64,000 bases of DNA from Circinella umbellata (taxonomy: Eukaryota; Mucoromycota; Mucoromycetes; Mucorales; Lichtheimiaceae): the NCBI GenBank assembly GCA_025093555.1, contig JAIWNF010000001.1:1488001-1552000 (forward strand), given 5' to 3'. Below the pieces are notes generated by a model. That model saw only the letters and a list, made by a program, of their open reading frames with translations. It was not told the origin of the DNA and searched no databases. Both the position numbers and the translations under genes were made by a program. This document shows positions 11,860 to 23,369 of this stretch, one piece after another. Positions within the stretch are counted from its first letter, which is position 1. The number at the start of each line of letters is the position of its first letter.

Positions 11860-14362
11860 TTAATGCATAAATCGATAATCCGGATGCTATTTTTAATAAT
11901 AATAATAAATTGTTAGTCAGATGCAAAATAAACAACAAGATACAATAATGAAAAAAGGGTTTGGTAATAATTACATCATCTCCCACTTTATGAGATTCTT
12001 TCTGATATTGTTCGACTGACAATGTATCGCGGCGTTTGTTTTCACGTCGAAGAAGATACTTTAATAAAAATGATAATAAACCAGATACACCACTAAATGC
12101 CAAAGCAGTAGCATGACCACGAATATAAAGTGGAGCATCATGATCACGATAAATTTGTCCTCCAATGACACTACCAATACTTGCGCAAGAAGATGTAAAT
12201 GCAATAGCGATGCCTTTTTTTGTTGGATCTGCAAAATTATTTGCAACCCAAGCTACACGTGGTGGATTTGCTGCAAACACACTAAACGTTGCAATAATAG
12301 CACTTACATAAAGTGCAACCCAGCCTTGATGAATAAGAACAATGAGTAAAAGATAACCGATGCATGCAATCATACACCATAGAGTGACATGTAATCCACG
12401 TTCTCCTCGTCTATCGGAATGCCATGAAACAGTGATCATACCAATCATAGCTTTTATATAAAATATAAAATTGAGTTTGATATTAGGATATCATTGTATC
12501 GATCTATATCTTATATAAAAAAAAGTTTTTGCTATGTTACCTGCAATCCAAGGAGGAGCACTCATGCCCTGAGCTACAAAAAAAAAAAAAAAAAAAACCG
12601 GAATAAGCAAAATACCTGATACGTTAATGCTTATGCCACTCTATAAATAGCATGTAAACAGAGCAAAAAAAAAACCATGATTTCTACATACCTGTAAGAT
12701 TAGTAAATCCCATCCCTTTAACAATGCTCGGCATAAAAATACCAAGACTAACAATGGGTACCATACAAGTAATATTAATCAATGCAAAAATCCACACTTT
12801 CCAATCTTTGAACACCGATCTAAAACGTTCCCATGAAAATTGTTCCTGTGATCCTGCTCCTTTTTCTTTTGCAAGACGATAGATCGCCACTTGTTGTTCT
12901 CTAGGAGATAAAACTAAATAATTATGGAATTTTTCATAATAATGAATATGTAAATTTTTTTAACAACCTCTTTAATTATTGGTGATGTATATTGGTGATG
13001 TATATTGGTCAATATGTTTGGTAACTTACATCGTTTTTGTCGTTCGGGTGTATCAGGAAGTACTAAGAATATTATACAGGCAACCAAAAAGGTTGGTATG
13101 GCAATAAGGATAAAAATCCATCTCCATGCTCGGAGACCATTCGTGTAATCCATATGCATAATACCAAAAGCCTATGACAACAGTTATAAATATTTAGAGA
13201 AATAATTCTGTTTTTCTTTATAAGCTTCACTAAAATAGATTCATGTACACACCACAATACCGCCAATAGCCTAATAAAATAATAAAATAATATATTATGT
13301 TTAGCAAAAAAAAAAAAAGAAGAAAAAAAAATGATCAATTGTAATATAAAAGTGGCAACTTACTGATCCTACAGATCCCATAATTAAAAAACATGCCATT
13401 CGAGTTCCTTGTTCTTTTCGAGTATACCACAATGAAACATAATAGACAAGACCACTGTTGTATACACATCATCGAAAAAAACTTATATATTAGATCAAAG
13501 ATCGGGAATAGAAAAAAACAAGCTGCATGGTCCAAGTCCAACCTTACACAACAACTTTTGTACTACCCCAAAAAATCCGGAAAAAAAACTAGTTACTTAC
13601 GGAAATACTCCTGCTTGTACACAACCAAGAAAAAATCGACCTGCAATTAATCCTTTACCATTATGCACTGTAGAACCAATTAATGCTAAAATAATGGCCG
13701 ATAAAAACATGGTCATAGCAAGCCATTTTCGAGCACCAAATTTTTGTAGTAACATATTTGCTGGTACTTCACATAATATCTTTTTTTTTTTTTTTTTTTT
13801 TTGGAGGGTAAATCATCAAAATTTTAGTTTAAACAATAAAATAACAAATAAAGGAAAAACCAGAATATACCTTTTAAAAGCATGTTAGAGCAACAAACCC
13901 TAATTATTCTTCCCCTTCTTTTCACTTTATGTTGTTTACATATTTATTTTTTTATTACTTACGTACAAATCCAAAAGAAAATGCTGATGCAGCCCAGTTA
14001 AATTGATTTCCAGCTATATCAATATCTTCCATTAAACCTGCCAACTTTGAATTACCTATGCATATATTCATAAATTATGATTAGATTATTATAACCAACG
14101 TGATTATAATAATAAAAGGTTCATTTTTCGTTTTACCAAGTGTAATCCCATCCAAATCAAAAAATAAATAAATCAACATCATCATTGGCATTAAAACAAG
14201 ATCTTGTTTTCGTACTAGCCGCTGTTCTTCTTCAAAAGTTGGCTCAACAAAAGTTTCTGGTAATATATTAATACTACTATCTTTCTCTTTAAAAACCTCC
14301 TGCTTCTCTTGGGATGAGGAAGGGTTAGAATCTTGTTTTTCATTGTTTGAAAACATGCTCAT
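11860..14362 (-). CDS. MFS transporter, allantoate/nicotinate permease (Dal5/Tna1) family; complement(join(11860..11886,11975..12450,12541..12573,12692..12913,13030..13171,13253..13270,13364..13454,13601..13779,13967..14055,14137..14362))
   Basis: Ten exons read continuously to a 500-residue protein, the usual length for anion:cation symporters of the major facilitator superfamily. Family hallmarks occur in order. A cytosolic acidic N-terminus leads into TM1 and LDGITLGNSKLAGLMED. GNQFNWAASAFSFGFILCEV and PANMLLQKFGARKW follow, then GRFFLGCVQAGVFPGLVYYV with SLWYTRKEQGTRMA. The midpoint LPDTPERQKRFLSPREQ precedes the second bundle, and the C-terminus GDDHPDYRFMH is near-universal in this family. 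The start at 14362 is the first ATG in frame; a second ATG lies two codons on. One exon is only 18 bases long. It should sit in the plasma membrane and import an organic anion such as allantoate, nicotinate or a related vitamin precursor. The substrate cannot be told from sequence alone. Confidence 0.9.
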
Positions 14363-15039
14363 CAAACAATTATAATCCAACTAAATAATAAAGAAATACA
14401 AAAAAAAAAAAGAACGAGAAAAAGGGGAGCAGAAGTGAAAAATATTTCATTTATCCATTTTCGCGTTCTATGTGTGTTTCGTTGTGTTGTACATTAACAC
14501 AAGAAGTCTATCAAATGATATAAAATAAAGTTTTTTTTTTTACCACATCTCTGCGTAACGACATTGGTCGCCAACAATTGACTTAGCATTAATATTTAGT
14601 GTATATATAGTTTGATTTATAGAAAAGAAAGCAGTAATGAAAAAAAAAGGTGACCCTTTTTAGCCTATTATGTTAGAATCCGTCTAGTACTTAATATTAA
14701 AGTTGTTAACCTTTTGATTTACTATTTTATACATAGCATTTGTTTTGAGAGAAAGCGAGGAACAGTTTAAAGAATAATAGTGATACGATCTACTGTTATA
14801 AAAAATGGATCTATATAAGAGCTGTAGTAAATTTTTATAATAGCAAAAATTACATTTCTTATCATTATTACTATATAATTGATAGTTTTATGCAATCTCA
14901 TCTTGTAATACCAACGATCACATTATTTTATTTGTATCACCTTGACAGAACCGATCCGTAATTGTTTCATTTTAATAGACAATTAGACTCTCGTTTTTTT
15001 TAAGGATTTATTCTCATCCCCATCCTAACATAATACTAA
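14363..15039. other. intergenic between the MFS gene and the Helitron
   Basis: Contains the promoter side of the minus-strand transporter gene (above 14362). Otherwise AT-rich and unremarkable. Confidence 0.45.
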
Positions 15040-18000
15040 CTAGCAACCCTTCCTCGTTTTGCTTCGCACGTTGTTTAATTTTTTTTTGTTTTATCTACTT
15101 ACCTTCTTAATTCTAAATCCAGAAGTTACAACAATCCATAGTTTCCGTAATAATAATAATATTCGAAGAAAGAAATAAGAAAGAAGTAAGAGAAATAAGA
15201 TGATAGACAATAAATAATGATGGTAAAAATGGTTGTGTTGGGATGTTTTTAGAAGGTACGTAATATATTTATACGGTTGATGGTAAATTGAATAATATCT
15301 GTGAATTTGTGTCTATCTGTAATGGAACGTATGTGAAATAAAAAAGAAATTGGTGGAAAAAATTATGGCTACCAAAGAACTCCATGATATACAACATTTC
15401 TGGTAGTAAAACTTTCTTGATCAGGTTGGGTGGAATTATTGGGATTTAGCATAATTCTTATACTGGCTGATGTTCGAACTCGAGACATAGCAACATAAAC
15501 AAGGCTATGGACAAATGGAGGCTCTGGTAAGTAGAGGCCAACATTATCGAAAGTTTGGCCTTGTGCTTTGTTGATAGTCATAGAAAATGCCAATCGGACA
15601 GGAAATTGAGTTTTTTTTAAAAATGATGAGAGACTGTGTTTGAGAAGGAGTAAGTGTTATGCGTGGTATAAGAACAATTGTACCCGCTTGTCGCCCAGTA
15701 GCAATTTCAGCTTCAAGAACATATTGGCGCCAGGATCGAGCGATTGATTGTGTTCCATTACAGAGTCCATCAGCCGTATCCAAATTTCTGAGTAACATTA
15801 TAGGACAGCCAACTTTAAGTTTGAGATTATGTGGTGGAAGGTCAGAGGGTTCTAATGAATTAAGGAATTCATTTGGATACCGAATTTGATCCTCAGAATC
15901 ATTCGCTGCGTCTGCACTTTTTAACTCGGATATGTCGCCAGGGAACTGATCAAGAATAAGATTGTTTAGGATAGCAACATCTTTGTTTTTTGGAGTTACA
16001 ATTGCACGACTGGTAAGGAATTGACGATTGACAGCTGGTAAGTGGAGATTTCCAAATACAGCTGCAATAAGAGTATATGTATTGTACCGTGGCATAAGCA
16101 TTTGAGTAGAGATTTGCACCATGTCCTTTGTATTTGGAACCATTGGCTCAGCTTCATGACCAATGCGTAAAATATACTCAATAAAATCACGTAATTGATT
16201 AGCATCAGCAGTATTAGCAGCTTGTTGAACGCGCATATTGGTGCGAAGACGATGTATTACGACATGGCGCCAAATATCTCGAGACTGGTTTAAACACTGT
16301 GCAACAATTCGGGGTCGTTCGGCGTTTGGAATTACAGAAAGAACCTATTTAGTTCTTATCAAAAATAAAGTAAATAGATACAAATATAATAAATGACAAT
16401 CATCAGTTGGAAATACAAGCTTCAATTTCAAGATATGATATCTTAGATATGATTTGTTTATATACATACCTGGCGAAAGTCACCACCAAATACAACAATT
16501 TTTCCACCAAAAGGAATGTGTTCAAGAGCAGGATCAACAACGCGCATGATATCTTGGACACTTCTATTTACTGTTTCAGTAAGATCGCGACTTATCATTG
16601 ATGCTTCATCCCAGACAATAATGCTGGCCATGAAAATACGCCTGACAGTAGCAGAACCTGGCGCAAAATTGCACATAGATGTTTGGTGTACTTCTAAAGG
16701 AATTTTAAAGGCGGAGTGTGCAGTGCGTCCACCATCCAACAGTAGAGCTGCTGTACCACTTGTTGCAACAGCAAGGGTAATATGACCAGCCCGTCGGACA
16801 TGCTCGAGAATAGCATTGAAAAGATATGTTTTACCTGTTCCCCCTGAACCATCAACAAAACATAACTTTGGCTGGGAGCATCAAGATAATTGATTATTGC
16901 ATTAAAGATTAGCTGTTGGTCTTCATTGAACTGAAATTGCTGTTCGAGCTGCAGAGCCAGCTGTGCTGCTAATCTACAATGCCCACGAATAATAGCTGGT
17001 TCATTATTATCAGCAGCATTATGCTCATTAACAACTTCTTGTAGCACAAACCCATCAAATTTACGCAATGACCGTGACAAATTAATCATAACAGATTCAA
17101 TATCCAATAGTGCTTGGTTATATAAAAAATCTGGAAGCTGTATGCTTTGATCATTTTGCTCTTGATGTGCTGTATGTAGATAATCTTCAGTCATACTGTC
17201 ACGATGACTTAGCCACAAATTATATGAATTATCAGGGTGACAGAACACCAAGATAACTGCAAATAAGCGACGCAAGGTATAAGGCTGCTGATACGTATTT
17301 GCTTGATTAAGACAATCACTCCATTCTTGCTGGCCAGTAATCAGACCACGTCTTCGAGCAGCAGCTTGGAACGTAGGCAATATTTCTGCATTTAGAGTGC
17401 CTCTATCAATTGTATGCATATCAGCAAATGATTTACCACCAGGTACATGATATAGCAGAAGTCGAAGATGGTACTTTTCTACCTCGCGAGGAGAAACTGC
17501 ATAAATACGACCAATGGTGACACCATGACCACGTTCCCGAATTTCCCAGCTGCGTGTGCGATCAACAAATACATAATCTTTAGGAAAGTTGATATAAAGA
17601 GTATTTTCAAGAGCGGTATCGTTTGGATGCTGTCTATTATATTCAAACCATGCTGTCAAAGTAGTTTTATGAGCATGGCCTTGAATTACATCAGTAGCAG
17701 TTTCTCCTTCATTAAAATAAACCAACTGTTCATTTTGAAGATGTTTGGCGAGTCGTCTATGTCCGGGATATTCGTGATGTAAAGAAAAAGAGAATATACG
17801 ACAGCAACCTTCTGTAGCAGAGACATAGCGAGCATCAAGAAAAGTGCTGATTTCATCAGATGTTTGGTCATCATAAGAATTAGCACCTTGTTGTACTACT
17901 CTTGCTGAAGCACGGTCATGACCCTTGTAGACATACTTATAGACATATTTAATTGAATGAATAGATGTGCAAATCTCAACATTGATATGAGCATCATGTT

Positions 18001-20400
18001 TTGTACAGAGATAAACGTTATGGGGAACTACCCAGCGATTATCAAGCCTAACGTTTCCTGGTTTCACCACATAATTTCGGTTGTTAGGACGTCGATAAAC
18101 TGGATAGCCATCTTCGTTCATTTCAGTCTCTTCATGGAATTCTTTTGAATACCGCTTAGTACTTCTACCATCTACCATACATGGTGATCAATGATTCAAA
18201 GGTCCACACGAACTATGTATCATATGTCGTTCAACAGTAGCTCGTGCATCTGGATATTGTTCAGCATTAAGCAGTTGAGCAGAAACAATATTGTCACAAT
18301 CTGCAGAAGTAATTGGCTTATCTTCGGTGGCAAGAATAAGTAGAATGTGTGCATGTGGAAGGCCACGTTTCTGGAATTCAACGGTATGAACATGTCTTTT
18401 GTAAGATTGTTCATAAGTTGCTTTAGCTTTAATCGAAAAACGCGTGTTGTTAAATCAGGACGATCAGGTGCACGTTGGCCTAATAAAAGAGAGATTTGGA
18501 TTTCCGGCCAGTTTGGATTACATGTGAATGTGAGAAAAAGATCAGGCTTGCCAAAGCGTTGTACGATACTCATTGCATCTTGATACAGTTGTTGCATATG
18601 ACGTAGCGAGCCAATAAATCTTGATGGTAATATAACACGTCTTCCAAGAGCTTCCAAATTATTATCACCAACATTCATAGCATCTGCAACACTTTGATAC
18701 AAATCAGATCGTAATCTTTCTTGGTTATGACGTATATAGCCCAAACGATTTGCCTCCAATTTGGCGTACATATCAACAATAAACTGCTGAAATAGTCTTC
18801 CAAAACAATGCATATAAGTTGTAGCATTGGCATTATTATTGACACGCACCATTAACTGGTACTTGTACCATTCCATTACTGTAATTTTACGAATACTAGT
18901 TCTTGAGTTGATGGTCCATCCTTCATCCCCTATAATTTTATTTTTTCATTTTTATTTAACAGACCACATATTTCAATCGACAACCACACAACTTGACTAA
19001 GAAGATAACGCACCTTGAGAAAAAATAAAGACATATTGAAGTGCATCATTAAAGCGATGTATCTCACTGATACGCTCCAACTGGTTTAATCTCGTCCTCA
19101 ATACAGTATCCCTGTTGCCAATGTTTTCATTATGATTATTTACAATAATGATTCCAACCTTTTCAGCAGTAGGTGTATTATAACGTCATTTATCAGGCGT
19201 GTTTTCAGACCTAATGACCATTCTAACATTATCTACGCCTTGATTGCGTGCAATTTGAGTCATGTTCTGAAACAAACGAACAAAAGGGTTCATGCGATGG
19301 ATAAGTGCTTGCAATGTTTCAAGAGTAGTATCATTAAGTTGGGCTTGTCGATTTGTTGTTTCAGTTGCCGGATCGTGTACATATATTTGCGCAAAGGCTG
19401 GTCTTTTATCTTCGGCAGGTAATGAAGATCCAATGCGATGATAGACATTTCCATGAATGCGAAAATTATAAGCTCCTCCGCGAGAATTAGCAACAGTCTC
19501 ATCAATATTAACACCGAGAGAAGTAAAGCTCAATGCGTTATTATAAGCACGGATGTTAGTACGAAAATAAATAGCTGCCGCATCAGTACCATGTAACAAT
19601 CGAGATACTTCTGGAGGAGTAGGATTTAGTTGAGGAAGCTCAACTGCTCCTTCTTGGCAACAAAGATTGAATGTTAATTTCGGAGGGAGCTTTCCGAAGT
19701 ACGTTCTTGTATAATAAGTCTAGCATGGCAACTATTACATTCGGCATTCATTAAACCAAGAGAGTGGCGTGGTGGAGTGTCATTATTGGAAATACGGCCA
19801 ATGTTATGAAACTGGATTATTTAGATTAATACTAACATATGAAAAAGATGGCACTGGAAAATTAAACTATAAAATATTATTACTCTTAAATTTTCTGGTA
19901 TGATGTTATTATTATTATTATTTAAATGATAATTAAGGCATGACCTATGGGTGCTACGTGAATGACCTTCTTGGCCGCAGCTTGCACAAACAGGAACAGC
20001 GCGAGTAACGCTTACATGGGGTTCCTCAAACTCATTTCGTTGGCGCAATGCTAATCTATTTGGATTGGCAAGGCAATCGCGATGGCTAATGCGCTGATGA
20101 CCGGGTAAACCGCAAGTGTTACAATTGGGAGTCGACATGTTAAGTTTTATAAGAGTAGAAGAGGAAATATTACTGTATGTGTATAGAGTATAGAAACGCG
20201 AGTTTATTTTACTTGCAAATAAATAAATTTTATTGTTTAATCCTATTCCTATTTATTTATATTTCAACACACCAAGCATTATTTACCGAGTTTTTTTTTG
20301 TTGGTTGCTTACTACAAAAGGAATTAATGCGAAACAAAATAAGACCCGAGCTAACCTTTATTTTTTTTAAACCTTTTGGAATTGTAAAACCATGACGAAC
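15040..20400 (-). mobile_element. Helitron (rolling-circle transposon), near full length but inactive
   Basis: A Rep/helicase gene is oriented on the minus strand. The minus-strand 3' end carries the Helitron signature: hairpin-like CGTGCGAAGCAAAACG followed by GGAAGGGTTGCTAG, ending at 15040 and followed by T (complement of A at 15039). This is as expected for insertion between A and T. The hairpin is a degraded form of the common CGTGC-GAA-GCACG stem. The 5' terminus (TC) could not be placed. It lies above the gene start at 20138 and below the promoter of the gene at 20555, so 20400 is approximate. Confidence 0.8.
15369..20138 (-). pseudogene. Helitron Rep/Pif1-like helicase, broken
   Basis: From 20138 the product starts with two C-x2-C-x4-H type knuckles (CNTCGLPGHQ and CASCGQEGHS). 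It then shows the Helitron-like N-terminal domain, the Rep motifs FLTFTCNPNWPEI, GLPHAHILLIL (HUH metal site) and KYVYKYVYKG (catalytic Tyr pair). The Pif1-type helicase follows with Walker A DGSGGTGKTYLFNA, VWDEAS, GGDFRQV and a C-terminal FSMTINKAQGQTF. Introns remain recognisable near 16345-16469 and 18936-19013. TGA stops interrupt it at 18188-18190 and 19186-19188. Single-base frameshifts occur near 15605, 16870, 18400 and 19690. All key catalytic motifs are still readable, so inactivation is recent, but the element cannot be autonomous as it stands. Confidence 0.88.
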
Positions 20401-20443
20401 GATGATCCCTCACGAGTAAAAACATTTAAAGTAATTCATGAAT

Positions 20444-20478
<35 letters not shown>

Positions 20479-20554
20479 CACGCTATTTACTTGTGAATAT
20501 ATATTCATGTATATATACATATATATTACTTAGCGTCGTACTAAAAAACTCCCC
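20139..20554. other. spacer between Helitron gene and next gene
   Basis: Holds the unseen Helitron 5' terminus, a T-run of about 30 near 20448-20478, and the putative promoter of the plus-strand gene at 20555. No other feature. Confidence 0.4.
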
Positions 20555-21298
20555 ATGGACACGAACGCGTCCAGTTCTTCTATGCAAGAAGAATCGCGAC
20601 ATGGTCATGTCTTCATTAAACAAGAAGAAAGAGATCCCCCTTCATTTCAGAGAGAAACAACAGAAGAATTGTTAAGTCTTTTAATGAAAACAGATGGTGT
20701 TTTGAGTGTGGAAACAGATGACGATGCTATGGTAATATACAAAAAGAAGTAAAACTATTTTTTATTCGGTTTGTATATTTACTATAAAATTTTTAATGAA
20801 CAGATGGTTGCTAAGGATGATAATGAAATACAAAAATCATCATCATCATCATCATCACAAAAATTAGTATCACTATCAGAAAATCAAGAAAAAGAACAAC
20901 AACAACAACAACAACCTAAAACATCTTCTACTAATAATAATAACAACAAAAATGACAGTATCTTATTTTTCTTGTTCATTGTTACGATAATTTCATTATT
21001 CTATTCAATCTATACAAATCAACACTCACTGATTTCTAAAGGGTTATCTCATTTTTATACTTTGATGGAAAACTTGTCATTTGAATGGCTATGGATTATA
21101 AAGGATAAAATGAAAGAAATGAAATGGAATATGGATATAGCTATTCATTCCTTGACACATTTTATGGACGAATATTATTATATAATTCAACAACACATGA
21201 ATCAAGTATTGGATCATATCGCAATACAAATTTTGGATTTGCGACATGGATTTGCTGAATGGATTGATCCTTATCCAAGATGTACAAATCATTATTAG
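20555..21298 (+). CDS. single-pass membrane protein of unknown function, join(20555..20731,20804..21298)
   Basis: Two in-frame exons around a 72-base intron (GTAATA...ACAG) give 223 residues. Residues 1-110 are polar, with Ser and Gln runs and an Asn run just before the membrane segment. One hydrophobic helix at about 110-130 (ILFFLFIVTIISLFYSIY) is followed by about 90 residues rich in Trp, His and Met with amphipathic character (KGLSHFYTLMENLSFEWLW), ending in CTNHY. There is no signal peptide, so the single helix probably acts as a signal-anchor. I do not recognise the family. It is convergent with the START-domain gene, their stop codons being 380 bases apart. Confidence 0.65.
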
Positions 21299-21678
21299 TC
21301 ATAACAACAACAACAACAACAACAACAACAATATATCGCAGACAGAGCGAGAGGGGGGGGGAACATAAATAACAAACTAACTACAGTCATTCTCTCAAAC
21401 ACTGCTCATTATTCTAACCTAATAATATTAATGTACTACGATACAAGAAGCTTTTATTTTAAAAAAGCCTAATACATAACACCCTATTACATCTTTTTTT
21501 TTTTGTATATGTAAATAGTAACATATATATATGTTCCACCCTTCGCATATGAAAACAAAAAAAAAGATGATAATAATAGTAATAATAATATTAAGTAATT
21601 ATATACGATAAAAACAAAAACAGTTAATAAAAAAAAAAAGAATGTACAAAAATTTTAAATAAAAAGAAAAATTATAAA
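21299..21678. other. convergent 3' intergenic region
   Basis: Contains the 3' ends of two converging genes, a (CAA)n run at about 21303-21330 and a G-run near 21353-21361. Nothing else is seen. Confidence 0.5.
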
Positions 21679-23315
21679 CTAGCAATAATTGGATGAACAT
21701 GCCAATTTACCCATATAATATGAAAGAACCATAGCCAATAATACTACAGCCAGCTGTTGACCATTAAATGTAAGTTCATCTGATATTATTATAATATTAT
21801 TATTCTATATAAATTGCAAAGTTAGTATTTTATACAGATGGTATTGAGGGAAAGAGAGGAGAGGAAGAGAAGATTTATAATGATGGATTACCTGATGTTG
21901 AGGAATTAATTTATAACCTTCTGGTACTACGTGAAGTAATCGTGTATTTTTTGGTGATGAGGGTCTATTCACAGAAGAAGTGTTGGATAGAGATGATGAA
22001 GAAGAATATGATGGAGTAGAAGGTCGTTTTTTATGGCTACTATTGATTCTCAAGGGTATGTTGGATGAATGATAATTTTGTTCCACGTTTTCAACAAGAT
22101 GGTGTGATGATGGAATGGGAGATAATGGAGTTTGTTGTTTTTGTTCTTTATTATTTGAACTACTGCTGGGATCAACAGTAATATGTTGTTGTTGTTGGAT
22201 ATCGTGTAATGATAAGGTGTTATTATTATCTTTATCATTAATAGTGCTTGCTTGAATACCAGCACTTTGGGGTGGCGTTTCCATGAGAGGTGTGGGTGGT
22301 TCTTGTTCTTCTATAGATAATGATATCGGTGATTGTTTATCAGAAAATGCAGTTATTGGTGTTGGTGGTTGTGATATCTTTGATTGTGGTATAGTATTTG
22401 AAGCAGCAGAAGTTGTGATTTCTGTCGTCGTTAGTGTCGGTGGAGAGGTAAGAGGTTGTTTGTTTGTTGTAGTAGTAGTACTGGTTGAACCAATAGTAAG
22501 TCTAGGAACCATGGGTTGACCATTACATGTAAATAATGGATGCTGATGTTGCTCTTCTACTGGAGCTACATGAATCATTACTTCCTTTCCCTCCATTTCT
22601 TGTAACGTTGTATAAACTCTTATACTTGTCATGGAAGAGGATAAATCAGCTCTTGTTCCATGGGATGGTGTTAATGTGACTTGAATACCCATTGGATATC
22701 TGGATAAATGAAATCTTATATCTGTACACCACAATCGATGATTTTTTTTCTTTTGTTGTTCGTGTTTTGCAATATAAATAACTCGATAATTTCCGGTATC
22801 ATTATTAAAATCTTCAAAAGTCACTTTTCCTGCAACTCGACGAATATAAGGTGGACATCCATGTTGATCCATGTAATTAGCCAATCGTGGAATACTATAC
22901 TTGGATTGTATCAGGTTGCTGATCCAAGTAATATTTACCACGCCATTATCCCCAGGTCGAAATATCCATCCATATAAATCTACATTTAATGGTAAAGTGT
23001 GTGTAGGGTTGTTGGTATCTCGAGATAGTGAACTATTATTATTGTCTTGTACACTTGTTGTCATTGTAATAATAACACCTGATGTAGGATCCGTTTCAAT
23101 ACTTGTGATGGCTGTTGTTGATTCTAATAATTGATTTTGTATTTCATTTTGCATACACCAACGAACAAAATAATCTTTTTGACTAAATCGATCTATTATT
23201 TCTCCTTCTTCAAAATAGTCATCCCCTACAAAAATACAAATAGTAATTAAGTTGTTTGGCAAAGAATCAATGTATATATACTGTAAGACATAAAGTTGTC
23301 CTATTTACTATTACT

Positions 23316-23369
<54 letters not shown>

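Noticed and set aside
15659..17782. Plus-strand ORFs within 15.6-19.4 kb
   Set aside because: They are antisense shadows of the Helitron Rep/helicase gene, whose minus-strand motifs are unambiguous.
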